Position numbers and translations under genes: made by a program
From: Streptomyces sp. Root431
GTDB lineage: Bacteria > Actinomycetota > Actinomycetes > Streptomycetales > Streptomycetaceae
DNA: 64,000 nucleotides
Assembly: GCF_001426585.1 (NCBI RefSeq)
Contig: NZ_LMEI01000007.1
Coordinates: 757,830-821,829 of the forward strand
Reading direction: 5' to 3'
The notes under the pieces: generated by a model
Databases searched by the model: none
What the model was told of the DNA's origin: nothing
The model's input: the letters and a program-made list of their open reading frames with translations, nothing else
Shown here: positions 8,850 through 18,291 of the stretch, one piece after another
How positions within the stretch are numbered: position 1 is the first letter of the stretch
How the letters are laid out: each line of letters starts with the position of its first letter

Positions 8850-9614
8850 ATGAACCAGGGCGCCGTACAGGGCGACGACAACAACGGCAAAAAGGCCGGC
8901 CGCTACATGCTGAAGCTGTCCGGAGAAGCCTTCTCCGGCGGTACGGGCCTGGGCGTCGACCCCAATGTCGTGCACGCCATCGCGCGTGAGATCGCGGCGG
9001 TCGTACGCGACGGCGCGGAGATCGCGGTGGTGATCGGCGGCGGCAACTTCTTCCGTGGCGCTGAGCTCCAGCAGCGCGGCATGGACCGGGCCCGCTCCGA
9101 CTACATGGGCATGCTCGGCACCGTGATGAACTGCCTCGCCCTCCAGGACTTCCTGGAGAAGGAGGGCATCGACTCGCGCGTCCAGACCGCCATCACCATG
9201 GGCCAGGTCGCCGAGCCGTACATTCCGCTGCGCGCCGTGCGCCACCTGGAGAAGGGCCGCGTGGTCATCTTCGGCGCGGGCATGGGCATGCCCTACTTCT
9301 CCACCGACACCACCGCGGCCCAGCGTGCCCTGGAGATCGACGCCGAGGCCCTGCTCATGGGCAAGAACGGCGTGGACGGGGTCTACGACTCCGACCCGAA
9401 GGCCAACCCCAACGCGGTCAAGTTCGACGCGCTGGAGTACGGCGAGGTGCTCTCCCGCGACCTCAAGGTCGCCGACGCCACCGCCATCACCCTGTGCCGG
9501 GACAACAAGCTCCCGATCCTCGTCTTCGAACTGCTCACCGAGGGCAATATCGCTCGCGCGGTGAAGGGTGAGAAGATCGGCACGCTCGTGAGCGACCAGG
9601 GCACCCGGGCCTGA
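8850..9614 (+). CDS. pyrH: Uridylate kinase (UMP kinase)
   Basis: This 254-residue amino-acid-kinase-fold enzyme phosphorylates UMP to UDP. Diagnostic segments are [13 protein letters not shown] (phosphate-binding lysine), [14 protein letters not shown], and [17 protein letters not shown], followed by [20 protein letters not shown]. The chosen ATG at 8850 has GAGGAG (8838-8843) in good position; an upstream in-frame GTG at 8832 would give MHEEIS and is less likely. The ribosome site itself lies in a 10-base palindrome, GGAGATCTCC (8840-8849), downstream of the long leader hairpin. Confidence 0.97.
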   Translation: MNQGAVQGDDNNGKKAGRYMLKLSGEAFSGGTGLGVDPNVVHAIAREIAAVVRDGAEIAVVIGGGNFFRGAELQQRGMDRARSDYMGMLGTVMNCLALQDFLEKEGIDSRVQTAITMGQVAEPYIPLRAVRHLEKGRVVIFGAGMGMPYFSTDTTAAQRALEIDAEALLMGKNGVDGVYDSDPKANPNAVKFDALEYGEVLSRDLKVADATAITLCRDNKLPILVFELLTEGNIARAVKGEKIGTLVSDQGTRA

Positions 9615-9711
9615 CACCCGAACCGGGAACCGCCCCGCAAGGGGATGGACAGAGCCCTGCCGGTCGTACCCACCGTGCAGGACACAACGCGACGACACGC
9701 AGGAGCATGTG

Positions 9712-10269
9712 GTGATCGAAGAGACCCTCCTCGAGGCCGAGGAGAAGATGGAGAAGGCCGTCGTGGTCGCCAAGGAGGACTTCGCCGCGATCCGCACCGG
9801 CCGTGCGCACCCGGCGATGTTCAACAAGATCGTGGCGGACTACTACGGTGCCATCACCCCCATCAACCAGCTTGCGTCGTTCTCCGTTCCGGAGCCGCGC
9901 ATGGCCGTGGTGACCCCGTTCGACAAGAGCGCGCTGCGCAACATCGAGCAGGCGATCCGCGACTCGGACCTCGGCGTCAACCCGAGCAACGACGGCAACA
10001 TCATCCGGGTGGTGTTCCCCGAGCTGACCGAGGAGCGCCGCCGGGAGTACATCAAGGTGGCCAAGGGCAAGGCCGAGGACTCGAAGATCTCGATCCGCGC
10101 CGTGCGCCGCAAGGCCAAGGAGTCCATCGACAAGCTCGTCAAGGACGGCGAGGTCGGCGAGGACGACGGCCGTCGCGCGGAGAAGGAGCTCGACGACACC
10201 ACCGCGAAGTACGTCGCGCAGGTGGACGAGCTGCTCAAGCACAAGGAAGCCGAGCTGCTCGAGGTCTGA
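9712..10269 (+). CDS. frr: Ribosome recycling factor
   Basis: This 185-residue RRF splits post-termination ribosomes together with EF-G. The family pattern is complete: [21 protein letters not shown], then the [14 protein letters not shown] motif, and the C-terminal three-helix segment [20 protein letters not shown]. Two GTG codons are adjacent (9709, 9712); the second gives [16 protein letters not shown], the N-terminus remembered for S. coelicolor, with AGGAG 7-11 bases upstream. Its TGA overlaps the cdsA ATG (TGATG). Confidence 0.97.
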   Translation: MIEETLLEAEEKMEKAVVVAKEDFAAIRTGRAHPAMFNKIVADYYGAITPINQLASFSVPEPRMAVVTPFDKSALRNIEQAIRDSDLGVNPSNDGNIIRVVFPELTEERRREYIKVAKGKAEDSKISIRAVRRKAKESIDKLVKDGEVGEDDGRRAEKELDDTTAKYVAQVDELLKHKEAELLEV

Positions 10270-11372
10270 TGAACGACTCTTCCTGGGGGGCCCCGGGCGG
10301 CATCGGCCGCCGGGGACCCCACCAGGGGCCTGCCCCGGCGGGTCCCGCAGACGATCGGCATCACGCGGCGCAGACTCGGCCCATGCCCATCGTGCCCGAC
10401 GTTCCCGCCGGCGGATTCCAGGACGGTCACGGCCGGGGGGCCGCTCACCAGAGCGGTCCCCTGTTCCGTGACGAGACGCCGCACGAGCACCCGCAGGAGC
10501 CCATGTCCAGCCCCACCCCGCCTCCGCCGCCCGCGCCGACGGCGCCACGGCAGAAGAAGAGCGCGGGGCGCGACCTGGGCGCGGCCATAGGGGTCGGGGT
10601 CGGTCTCGGCGCCGTCATCGTCGCCTCGCTGTTCATCTGGAAGCCGGCGTTCGTCGGAGTGATAGCGGTCGCCGTCGTCGTCGGTCTGTGGGAGCTCACC
10701 TCCCGCCTCCAGGAGCGCAAGGCCATCAAGGCTCCGCTGGTGCCGCTCGCGGTCGGCGGAGCGGCGATGGTCGTCGCCGGTTACGTCCGGGGTCCCGAGG
10801 GCGCCTGGGTGGCGATGGCGCTGACGGCGCTGGCCGTGCTCGTCTGGCGGATGACGGAGCCCCCCGAGGGCTACCTGAAGGACGTCACGGCGGGTGTGTT
10901 CGCCGCGTTCTACGTGCCGTTCCTGGCGACGTTCGTGGCGATGCTGCTCACCGCGGACGACGGTCCGCAGCGGGTGCTGACGTTCCTGATCCTGACGGTG
11001 GTCAGCGACACCGGGGCGTACGCGGTCGGCTGGCGCTTCGGCAAGCACAAGCTGGCGCCGAGGATCAGCCCCGGCAAGACCCGCGAGGGTCTCGTCGGCG
11101 CGGTGGCCTTCGCGATGGCGGCGGGCGCGCTGTGCATGGAGTTCATGATCGACGACGGGTCCTGGTGGCAGGGTCTGCTGCTCGGTCTCGCGGTGGCGGC
11201 GAGTGCGACGCTCGGTGACCTCGGCGAGTCGATGATCAAGCGTGATCTCGGCATCAAGGACATGGGCACGCTGCTCCCGGGACACGGCGGCATCATGGAC
11301 CGGCTTGACTCGTTGCTGCCGACGGCGCCGGTGGTGTGGTTGCTGCTGGCGTTGTTCGTCGGGACGAGCTGA
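10269..11372 (+). CDS. cdsA: Phosphatidate cytidylyltransferase
   Basis: This 367-residue integral membrane enzyme makes CDP-diacylglycerol from phosphatidic acid and CTP. The C-terminal signature S-x2-KR-x4-KD...PGHGG-x2-DR-x-D appears as SMIKRDLGIKDMGTLLPGHG (about 318-337), and several hydrophobic helices precede it. The first about 100 residues form a Pro/Gly-rich cytoplasmic extension, as in other streptomycetes. The start at 10269 is coupled to frr. Within the extension, 10286-10321 can form a GC hairpin. It ends the rpsB-cdsA block before a terminator-like hairpin. Confidence 0.95.
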   Translation: MNDSSWGAPGGIGRRGPHQGPAPAGPADDRHHAAQTRPMPIVPDVPAGGFQDGHGRGAAHQSGPLFRDETPHEHPQEPMSSPTPPPPPAPTAPRQKKSAGRDLGAAIGVGVGLGAVIVASLFIWKPAFVGVIAVAVVVGLWELTSRLQERKAIKAPLVPLAVGGAAMVVAGYVRGPEGAWVAMALTALAVLVWRMTEPPEGYLKDVTAGVFAAFYVPFLATFVAMLLTADDGPQRVLTFLILTVVSDTGAYAVGWRFGKHKLAPRISPGKTREGLVGAVAFAMAAGALCMEFMIDDGSWWQGLLLGLAVAASATLGDLGESMIKRDLGIKDMGTLLPGHGGIMDRLDSLLPTAPVVWLLLALFVGTS

Positions 11373-11424
11373 CCGGCCGGTCGGTTTCTTCCGTCGGAAG
11401 GTGTTGACGGACAGCGGGTACTCT

Positions 11425-11460
11425 GGAAGGGCTCGTGGCGCGTGCGCCGCGGGCCCTTCC
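11425..11460 (+). terminator. Hairpin between cdsA and rlmN
   Basis: GGAAGGGC (11425-11432) pairs with GCCCTTCC (11453-11460), with a further inner GC-rich stem. It lies about 50 bases after cdsA and 120 bases before rlmN. Confidence 0.55.
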
Positions 11461-11580
11461 GTCGTCCTCGCCACCGTGAGGGCGCTCCAGTGAGGTCTCC
11501 TGGCTTCGGCATCGTCATGCCGCGCTTCCCGCCGACGCGGGGCTGTCCGGACCTCGTGCCGTCTGAGGAGACACCCGATC

Positions 11581-12693
11581 GTGGCCCGTCCAGTGCCCGG
11601 AGAACTCACTTTCATCGCCCCCAAGGGAGCCAAGAAGCCGCCGCGGCACCTGGCCGACCTGTCGCCCGCCGAGCGGAAGGAAGCGGTCGCCGCGATCGGC
11701 GAGAAGCCGTTCCGTGCCAAGCAGCTGTCCCAGCACTACTTCGCGCGGTACGCGCACGACCCGGCGCAGTGGACCGACATCCCGGCGGCCTCGCGGGAGA
11801 AGCTGGCCGGGGAGCTGCTGCCCGACCTGATGTCCGTGGTGCGGCACATCTCGTGCGACGACGACACGACCCGTAAGACGCTGTGGCGGCTGCACGACGG
11901 CACGCTCGTCGAGTCGGTGCTCATGCGTTACCCGGACCGGGTGACGATGTGCATCTCCTCGCAGGCCGGCTGTGGCATGAACTGCCCGTTCTGCGCGACC
12001 GGGCAGGCGGGGCTCGACCGGAACCTGTCGACCGCCGAGATCGTGCACCAGATCGTGGACGGCATGCGGTCCCTGCGGGACGGGGAGGTGCCCGGGGGAC
12101 CGGCGCGCCTGTCGAACATCGTGTTCATGGGCATGGGCGAGCCGCTCGCGAACTACAAGCGGGTCGTCGGCGCGATCCGGCGGCTCACGGACCCCGAGCC
12201 GGACGGCCTGGGGCTCTCGCAGCGCGGGATCACCGTGTCCACGGTCGGTCTCGTGCCGGCGATGCAGCGCTTCGCCGACGAGGGCTTCAAGTGCCGCCTC
12301 GCGGTCTCGCTGCACGCTCCCGACGACGAGCTGCGCGACACCCTGGTGCCGGTGAACACGCGCTGGAAGGTGCGCGAGGTCCTCGACGCCGCCTGGGAGT
12401 ACGCGGAGAAGTCGGGGCGCCGGGTCTCCATCGAGTACGCGCTCATCCGCGACATCAACGACCAGGCGTGGCGCGGTGACCTCCTCGGCCGGCTGCTGAA
12501 GAACAAGCGGGTGCACGTCAACCTGATCCCGCTGAACCCGACGCCCGGTTCGAAGTGGACGGCGTCCCGTCCGGAGGACGAGCGGGCGTTCGTCGACGCC
12601 ATCGCCCGCCACGGCGTTCCGGTGACCGTCCGGGACACCCGTGGCCAGGAGATCGACGGTGCCTGTGGACAGCTCGCGGCCTCCGAACGCTGA
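11581..12693 (+). CDS. rlmN: Dual-specificity 23S rRNA/tRNA adenine C2 methyltransferase
   Basis: This 370-residue radical-SAM enzyme methylates C2 of A2503 in 23S rRNA and A37 in some tRNAs. The cluster motif CGMNCPFC (C-x3-C-x2-C, about 127-134) lies in [34 protein letters not shown] and [12 protein letters not shown] follow, and [15 protein letters not shown] near the end carries the second catalytic cysteine. The GTG at 11581 gives the family's normal length. The stop is followed after 35 bases by the TPP riboswitch. Confidence 0.95.
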   Translation: MARPVPGELTFIAPKGAKKPPRHLADLSPAERKEAVAAIGEKPFRAKQLSQHYFARYAHDPAQWTDIPAASREKLAGELLPDLMSVVRHISCDDDTTRKTLWRLHDGTLVESVLMRYPDRVTMCISSQAGCGMNCPFCATGQAGLDRNLSTAEIVHQIVDGMRSLRDGEVPGGPARLSNIVFMGMGEPLANYKRVVGAIRRLTDPEPDGLGLSQRGITVSTVGLVPAMQRFADEGFKCRLAVSLHAPDDELRDTLVPVNTRWKVREVLDAAWEYAEKSGRRVSIEYALIRDINDQAWRGDLLGRLLKNKRVHVNLIPLNPTPGSKWTASRPEDERAFVDAIARHGVPVTVRDTRGQEIDGACGQLAASER

Positions 12694-12727
12694 CCTTGTA
12701 CTCTGAGCTCGAACACATCTCCATATT

Positions 12728-12824
12728 CCGACAGGGGAGCGCCACAGCGCTGAGAGTGCGGTGACCGTAGACCGCAGACCCTCTGAACCTTGCCCAGGTC
12801 ATTCTGGGTAGGAAGTTCGGTCGT
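12728..12824 (+). promoter_or_regulatory. TPP riboswitch (THI element)
   Basis: Conserved aptamer blocks appear in order: GGGGAGC (12734-12740), GCTGAGAGTG around 12749-12758 (the THI-box core), ACCCTCTGAACCT (12778-12790) and GGGTAGGAAGTTCGG (12806-12820). It lies between rlmN and a thiamine ABC importer, the expected target. Thiamine pyrophosphate binding would reduce importer expression. A TACTCT at 12699-12704 may be the -10 of its promoter. Confidence 0.93.
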
Positions 12825-12840
12825 TAACTCAAGCTGTTGC

Positions 12841-12910
12841 GCCCTGCCCGCGTCCGGTTCCGCCGGCCGCGGGCGGGGCCGCGTCTCTTCCTGGTCATAC
12901 CCAGGAGGAA
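12841..12910 (+). promoter_or_regulatory. TPP riboswitch expression platform with SD-sequestering hairpin
   Basis: Two hairpins follow the aptamer. GCCCTGCCCGCG (12841-12852) pairs with CGCGGGCGGGGC (12868-12879) with one G-U pair, resembling a terminator. Then CTTCCTGG (12887-12894) pairs with CCAGGAGG (12901-12908) around a six-base loop. This second stem buries the AGGAGG Shine-Dalgarno of thiB, whose GTG is at 12916. Both transcriptional and translational control are possible. Confidence 0.7.
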
Positions 12911-12915
12911 TCTCA

Positions 12916-14061
12916 GTGAGCACCACCACGTCCATGAGCACCAGGAAGATGGCCGCCGTCGCGCTCGTCGCGGCGCTGGGTGTCACCACCCTCGCCGCCT
13001 GCGGCACCGAGTCCGGTGCCAAGGGAGAGGCGGGCAAGACCGGCAAGCCCGTCTCGAAGACCGTGACCCTCGTGAGTCACGACTCCTTCAACGCCTCCAA
13101 GGAGGTGCTGGCGGAGTTCACGAAGCAGACCGGTTTCACGGTCAAGGTCCTCAAGGCCGGCGACGCGGGCGAGGCCGTCAACAAGGAGATCCTGACCAAG
13201 GGCTCCCCGCAGGGTGACGTCTTCTTCGGTGTGGACAACACCCTGCTTTCCCGCGCTCTCGACAACGGGATCTTCGTCCCGTACGAGGCGAAGGGCGTGG
13301 ACCGGATCCCGGCCGCGTACCGCCTCGACAAGGAGCAGCGGGTCACGCCGATCGACTCCGGTGACATCTGCGTCAACTACGACAAGAAGTACTTCGCGGA
13401 CAAGAAGCTGGCGCCGCCGCAGACCTTCGACGACCTGGCGAAGCCGGCGTACAAGGACCTGCTCGTCGTCGAGAACCCCGAGCGGTCCTCCCCGGGCCTC
13501 GGCTTCCTCCTCGGTACGGCCGCGAAGTACGGCGATGGGGGTACCTCCCAGGGCGAAGCCTCTGGGGGAGGCTGGCAGGGCTACTGGACGAAGCTGAAGG
13601 CCAACGGCGTGAAGACCGTCGACAGCTGGGAGCTCGCCTACAACCAGGAGTTCTCCGGTTCGGCCGGCGGCAAGCAGGCCAAGGGCGACCGGCCGCTCGT
13701 CGTGTCGTACGCCTCCAGCCCGCCGGTCGAGGTGCTGTACGGCGAGCCGCAGCCGAAGGTGGCGCCGACCGGGGTGTCCACCGGCACCTGCTTCCGGCAG
13801 ATCGAGTTCGCGGGCCTGCTGAACGGGGCGAAGAACCCCGAGGGCGGCAAGGCGCTGATCGACTTCCTGATCTCGAAGAAGTTCCAGGACGACATGCCGC
13901 TCCAGATGTTCGTCAACCCGGTCGCCGAGGACGCGACGCTGCCGGAGCTCTTCACGAAGCACGGTGTGGTCGTCGACAAGCCGGAGACCATGGCGCCCGA
14001 GAAGATCGCCGAGAAGCGTGACCCGTGGATCCAGCAGTGGTCGTCGCTCGTCCTGAAGTAG
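12916..14061 (+). CDS. thiB: Thiamine ABC transporter substrate-binding lipoprotein
   Basis: This 381-residue exported protein should capture thiamine outside the membrane. The signal peptide MSTRKMAAVALVAALGVTTL ends in the lipobox LAAC, about residue 30-33. The mature part has the ThiB/TbpA pattern: KTVTLVSHDSFNASKEVLAEF, GDVFFGVDNTLLSRAL and TPIDSGDICVNYDK. The GTG at 12916 has AGGAGGAA immediately upstream. It is first in thiB-thiP-thiQ and controlled by the TPP riboswitch, which makes thiamine the most likely ligand. The TAG overlaps the thiP GTG. Confidence 0.93.
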   Translation: MSTTTSMSTRKMAAVALVAALGVTTLAACGTESGAKGEAGKTGKPVSKTVTLVSHDSFNASKEVLAEFTKQTGFTVKVLKAGDAGEAVNKEILTKGSPQGDVFFGVDNTLLSRALDNGIFVPYEAKGVDRIPAAYRLDKEQRVTPIDSGDICVNYDKKYFADKKLAPPQTFDDLAKPAYKDLLVVENPERSSPGLGFLLGTAAKYGDGGTSQGEASGGGWQGYWTKLKANGVKTVDSWELAYNQEFSGSAGGKQAKGDRPLVVSYASSPPVEVLYGEPQPKVAPTGVSTGTCFRQIEFAGLLNGAKNPEGGKALIDFLISKKFQDDMPLQMFVNPVAEDATLPELFTKHGVVVDKPETMAPEKIAEKRDPWIQQWSSLVLK

Positions 14062-15722
14062 TGCGGGGCCGGGGCGACCTCAAGGGGAGCGCGACGCGGC
14101 TGGGGCTGATGGCCCTGCCCGTCGCGTTCTTCGGGGTCTTCTTCGCCTGGCCCGTCGTGTCGATCGTCGACCGGGGGCTGCGGCCCGACGGCGTCTGGCG
14201 GTTCGGCCGGATCGGCGAGACGCTGAGCCGGCCGGACGTCCTCGACGTGCTCGGCTTCACCGTGTGGCAGGCGCTGGCCTCCACCGGTCTCACCCTGCTC
14301 GTGGCGCTGCCCGGCGCGTACGTCTTCGCGCGCTTCGACTTCCCGGGCAAGGGCGTGCTGCGGGCCGTGGTCACGGTGCCGTTCGTGCTGCCGACCGTCC
14401 TCGTCGGCACGGCCTTCCTGGCGGTCGTCGGCCGCGGCGGTCTGACGGACGAGCTGTGGGGGCTGCGGCTCGACACCAGCGTGTGGGCGATCCTCCTCGC
14501 GCACGTCTTCTTCAACTACGCGGTCGTCATCCGGACCGTCGGCGGCCTCTGGTCGCAGCTCGACCCGCGGCAGGAGGAGGCCGCGCGGGTCCTCGGCGCC
14601 TCGCGGTGGACGGCCTGGCGGACGGTGACCCTGCCCGCGCTCGTGCCGGCGGTGTCGGCGGCCGCCCTGATGGTCTTCCTCTTCACCTTCACCTCCTTCG
14701 GTGTCGTGCAGATCCTCGGCGGGGACGCGTACTCCACCCTGGAAGCCGAGATCTACCGGCAGACCGCCCGGCTGCTCGACCTGCGGACGGCCGCCGTCCT
14801 CACGCTCGTCCAGTTCGCCGCGGTCGGGGCGATCCTGGCCGTGCACGCCCGGACGGTTCGCAGGCGGGAGACCGCGCTGCGGCTCGTGCCGCCGGAGACG
14901 ACCGCCCGCCGGCCGCGCGGGATCGGGCAGTGGGCGCTGCTCGCGGGCGTCCTCGTCTCCGTGGCGCTGCTGATCCTGCTGCCGCTCGGCGTGCTCGTGG
15001 AGCGCTCCTTCGCCGGGCCGCACGGCTACGGGCTCGGCTACTACCGGGCGCTCGGCTCGCTCGACGAGTCCGGCACCTTCCTCGTACCGCCGCTGGAGGC
15101 GATCGGGAACTCGCTGCGGTACGCGGTGGCCGCCACCGCCATCGCGGTGCTGATCGGCGGGCTCGCGGCGGCGGCGCTCACCCGGCGGGCAGGCCGGCTC
15201 GTGCGGGGTTTCGACGCGCTGCTGATGCTGCCGCTCGGGGTCTCGGCGGTCACCGTTGGCTTCGGGTTCCTCATCACGCTCGACGAGCCGCCGTTCGACC
15301 TGCGGGCCAGCTGGATCCTCGTACCGCTCGCACAGGCCCTGGTCGGCGTCCCCTTCGTCGTACGGACGATGCTGCCGGTGCTGCGGGCGGTCGACGAGCG
15401 GCTGCGGGAGGCGGCGGCCGTCCTCGGCGCGTCGCCGTGGCGGGCCTGGCGGGAGGTGGACCTGCCGCTGGTGCGGCGGGCTCTGCTGATCGCCGCCGGG
15501 TTCGCCTTCGCCGTCTCGCTGGGCGAGTTCGGCGCGACCGTCTTCATCGCCCGGCCGGACAGCCCGACGCTGCCGGTGGCGGTGGCCCGGCTGCTCGGGC
15601 GGCCCGGCGAGCTCAACTACGGGCAGGCGATGGCCCTCTCGACGATTCTGATGGTGGTGTGCGCGGTGTCCCTGCTCCTGCTCGAACGGCTGCGCACCGA
15701 GCGGACCTCCGGGGAGTTCTGA
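14061..15722 (+). CDS. thiP: Thiamine ABC transporter permease
   Basis: This 553-residue permease is a tandem fusion of two MetI-type halves, as in ThiP, with about a dozen membrane helices. Each half has an EAA loop for contact with the ATPase: EEAARVLGASRWTAWRTVTL (first) and REAAAVLGASPWRAWREVDL (second). The GTG start overlaps the thiB stop (TAGTG) and TGA overlaps the thiQ ATG (TGATG), so the three are tightly coupled. Confidence 0.93.
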   Translation: MRGRGDLKGSATRLGLMALPVAFFGVFFAWPVVSIVDRGLRPDGVWRFGRIGETLSRPDVLDVLGFTVWQALASTGLTLLVALPGAYVFARFDFPGKGVLRAVVTVPFVLPTVLVGTAFLAVVGRGGLTDELWGLRLDTSVWAILLAHVFFNYAVVIRTVGGLWSQLDPRQEEAARVLGASRWTAWRTVTLPALVPAVSAAALMVFLFTFTSFGVVQILGGDAYSTLEAEIYRQTARLLDLRTAAVLTLVQFAAVGAILAVHARTVRRRETALRLVPPETTARRPRGIGQWALLAGVLVSVALLILLPLGVLVERSFAGPHGYGLGYYRALGSLDESGTFLVPPLEAIGNSLRYAVAATAIAVLIGGLAAAALTRRAGRLVRGFDALLMLPLGVSAVTVGFGFLITLDEPPFDLRASWILVPLAQALVGVPFVVRTMLPVLRAVDERLREAAAVLGASPWRAWREVDLPLVRRALLIAAGFAFAVSLGEFGATVFIARPDSPTLPVAVARLLGRPGELNYGQAMALSTILMVVCAVSLLLLERLRTERTSGEF

Positions 15723-16756
15723 TGCTTTCGATCCAGGAGGCGACCGTACGGTTCGGGGAGCGGGCCGCGCTCGACGCCGTGGACCTGGAGGTCGCCGAGC
15801 ACGAGATCGTGTGCGTGCTCGGCCCCAGCGGCAGCGGCAAGTCGACGCTGCTGCGGGTCGTCGCCGGGCTCCAGGCGCTGGACGGCGGCCGGGTGCTGCT
15901 CGGCGGCGCCGACCAGGCGGGGGTGCCGGTGCACCGGCGGGGCGTCGGGCTGATGTTCCAGGACCACCAGCTGTTCCCGCAGCGGGACGTCGGCGGCAAC
16001 ATCGCCTTCGGGCCGCGGATGCGGGGCGCGGCCAAGGCCGAACAGGCGGAGCGAGTACGGGAACTGCTCGACCTCGTCGGGCTGCCGGGGGCCGAGCGGC
16101 GCTCGGTGTCCGCGCTCTCCGGCGGCGAGCAGCAGCGGGTGGCGCTGGCCAGGGCGCTGGCGCCGCGGCCCCGGCTCCTCATGCTGGACGAGCCGCTCGG
16201 CCAGCTCGACCGCGGGCTGCGGGAACGGCTCGTCGTCGAGCTGCGGCAGCTCTTCGGGCGGCTCGGGACGACCGTTCTGGCCGTCACCCACGACCAGGGC
16301 GAGGCCTTCGCGCTCGCCGACCGGGTCGTGGTGATGCGGGACGGGCGGATCGCCCAGTCGGGCGCGCCCGTCGAGGTGTGGTCGCGGCCGGCCTCGGAGT
16401 TCGTGGCCCGTTTCCTCGGCTTCGACAACGTGGTGGCGGCGCGGGTCGCCGGCACGGCCGCGGAGACCGCGTGGGGGAAGGTCCCGGTGCCGGAGGGCTC
16501 GCCGCAGGGGGAGCGTCGGCTCCTCGTCCGGCCGGGCGGGGTGCGGCTCCTCCCGGCGACACCGTCGGTGTCACCGGCGTCCCCGGAGTGGACCGTCGAG
16601 TCGCGGACCTTCCGCGGCGACCGCGTCGCGGTACGGCTCCGGCCGGCGGACGGGCCGCCGCTGGAGGCGGAGTTCCCGCTGAGCGAGGCGCCGGAGGAAG
16701 GGGCCCGGGTGGACGTGGGCTTCGCGGTCGAGGACGTCGTGGTGCTGGGCGACTGA
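15722..16756 (+). CDS. thiQ: Thiamine ABC transporter ATP-binding protein
   Basis: This 344-residue ABC ATPase powers the ThiBP importer. Walker A is GPSGSGKST (about 35-43), the signature is ALSGGEQQRVALARAL, Walker B is RLLMLDEPLGQLD, and the H-loop is VTHDQGEA. The C-terminal about 100 residues form a TOBE-like regulatory region. It is the third gene of the coupled operon. The next gene on the right is on the opposite strand. Confidence 0.92.
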   Translation: MLSIQEATVRFGERAALDAVDLEVAEHEIVCVLGPSGSGKSTLLRVVAGLQALDGGRVLLGGADQAGVPVHRRGVGLMFQDHQLFPQRDVGGNIAFGPRMRGAAKAEQAERVRELLDLVGLPGAERRSVSALSGGEQQRVALARALAPRPRLLMLDEPLGQLDRGLRERLVVELRQLFGRLGTTVLAVTHDQGEAFALADRVVVMRDGRIAQSGAPVEVWSRPASEFVARFLGFDNVVAARVAGTAAETAWGKVPVPEGSPQGERRLLVRPGGVRLLPATPSVSPASPEWTVESRTFRGDRVAVRLRPADGPPLEAEFPLSEAPEEGARVDVGFAVEDVVVLGD

Positions 16757-16798
16757 CCCGGAGTACGGGGGCCTGGGCGCGCCCGGCCAGGACACGGC

Positions 16799-16978
16799 TC
16801 AGCAGACGGTGCACGCCGCCTGGGCGCCCGTGCCGGTCCCCTTGCCCAGGATCGCGTACCCGAGCGAGGGTCCGGTGAGGGCGGCCAGGGCGGCGCCCGC
16901 CGCGTACAGCAGCGACCAGGTGAGCGCGGCGGAACCGGCCCACGACGGCCAGCGGGCCAGGAGTGTCTTCGGTGTCAT
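16799..16978 (-). CDS. Small membrane protein, unknown
   Basis: This possible 59-residue protein (MTPKTLLARWPSWAGSAALT...) has one or two hydrophobic stretches and a Cys-containing tail (AACTVC). An in-frame ATG at 17005 would add nine basic residues. Codon third positions are GC-rich on this strand and it fills the gap between thiQ and the LOG gene. No family is recognised. It resembles the N-terminal part of larger Streptomyces membrane proteins and may be a truncated copy. Confidence 0.4.
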   Translation of the reverse strand: MTPKTLLARWPSWAGSAALTWSLLYAAGAALAALTGPSLGYAILGKGTGTGAQAACTVC

Positions 16979-17080
16979 GCCCCGAGCCTTCCGGCGGGAG
17001 GCCATCGGGCGCGTCCGTCGGCAGTCGGGTCGGGCTCCGCCACGCGGCGGAGCTCTTCCCGCCGTGCGGCGGAGGCGCGC

Positions 17081-18220
17081 CTACGCCTTCGCGAGTCGTT
17101 CCAGTGCCTCCGGGGCCTCGTCGATCGAGTCGACGAGGGCGATCCGGGGCGCCATCGGGCGGCCGGCGGCGAGGGCTTCCAGGAGGGGCCAGGCCGGGAG
17201 GCGTTCGGTCCAGTGGGCGCGGTCGACCAGGACCATGGGGGCGGGGGCGCCCAGGGAGCCGTAGTAGTTCGGGGTGGCGTTCGTGAAGATCTCCTGGACC
17301 GTGCCCGCCGCGCCCGGCAGGAAGACGACGCCCGCCGTGGAGCGGGCGAGGAGGCCGTCCTCGCGGAGGGCGTTGGCGAAGTACTTGGCGATGTGGCCGG
17401 CGAAGGCGTTCGGCGGCTCGTGGCCGTAGAACCAGGTGGGGATGCCGACCGAGTCGCCGCCGCGCGGCCACCGGTCCCGCACCGCGAAGGCGGCGCGGGA
17501 CCACTCCGTCACGGAGGGGGTGAACGACGGGGCGGCGGAGAGGAGGGAGAGGGCCTCGGGCAGGGTCTCGTCGGGGAACGGGGCCAGGTACGCGCCGAGG
17601 TTCGCCGCCTCCATGGCGCCCGGTCCGCCGCCGGTCGCCACGGTCAGGCCGGCGCGGGCCAGCGACCTGCCGAGCCGGGCGGCGCCCGCGTACGCCTCCG
17701 TGCCCCGGCCCATCGCGTGCCCGCCCATCACGCCGACGACCCGGGCCCCTTCGAGGAGTTCGTCGAGGGCGTCGGAGACGGCGTCGTCGTGGAGCGAGCG
17801 GAGCATCGAGGAGAAGATGTCGCCGTCGGCCCGGGTCCGCCCGAACCAGGCGTACGCGAGGGCGTCCGGCGTCGACGCGTATCCGGCGGCGGTGATGCCG
17901 TCGTAGAGCTCCTCGGGGGAGTAGAGCCCCGAACGGTACGGGTCGAACGGCAGGTCGGGTACGGGCGGGAAGACGAGCGCCCCGTCGGCGCGCACCTTCG
18001 CCGCCGCCTCCGGCTCCATGGGGCAGCCGAGGAAGACGGCGCCGGCCGCGGAGGCGGAGAGCAGGGCGAAGCCGCGGTCGGTCAGGTCGACGGACTGGAC
18101 GCGGAGCCCGGCGAGCGCGCCGGGCAGGGCCATGGCCGCGTCGAACTCTTCGAGCGTGTGGATCTCGTGCCCGCGCCCGCGCGGACCGGGCGGCCGGTGT
18201 GCAGGAGGAGGCGTCGCCAT
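17081..18220 (-). CDS. LOG family protein (Rossmann-fold, lysine decarboxylase-like)
   Basis: This 379-residue protein has the LOG-type Rossmann signatures VVGVMGGHAMGRG, TVATGGGPGAMEAANLGAY and GVVFLPGAAGTVQEIF. LOG enzymes release cytokinin bases from nucleotides or cleave other nucleotide 5'-monophosphates. The usual PGGxGTxxE reads PGAAGTVQE here, with one Gly to Ala change. The protein is longer than the about 190-residue plant-type LOGs because of an N-terminal domain of about 150 residues seen in an actinobacterial subgroup. The substrate is unknown. Confidence 0.8.
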   Translation of the reverse strand: MATPPPAHRPPGPRGRGHEIHTLEEFDAAMALPGALAGLRVQSVDLTDRGFALLSASAAGAVFLGCPMEPEAAAKVRADGALVFPPVPDLPFDPYRSGLYSPEELYDGITAAGYASTPDALAYAWFGRTRADGDIFSSMLRSLHDDAVSDALDELLEGARVVGVMGGHAMGRGTEAYAGAARLGRSLARAGLTVATGGGPGAMEAANLGAYLAPFPDETLPEALSLLSAAPSFTPSVTEWSRAAFAVRDRWPRGGDSVGIPTWFYGHEPPNAFAGHIAKYFANALREDGLLARSTAGVVFLPGAAGTVQEIFTNATPNYYGSLGAPAPMVLVDRAHWTERLPAWPLLEALAAGRPMAPRIALVDSIDEAPEALERLAKA

Positions 18221-18291
18221 GGGCCCACGATAGGGGCCGCCCGCCGATCGGGCGCGCGGGCCGCCCGTCGGCCTGCCGGCCCGTCAGCCCG

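Noticed and set aside
11404-11424. TTGACG...TACTCT as an rlmN promoter
   Set aside because: The spacing between the boxes is only nine bases, too short for a vegetative promoter.
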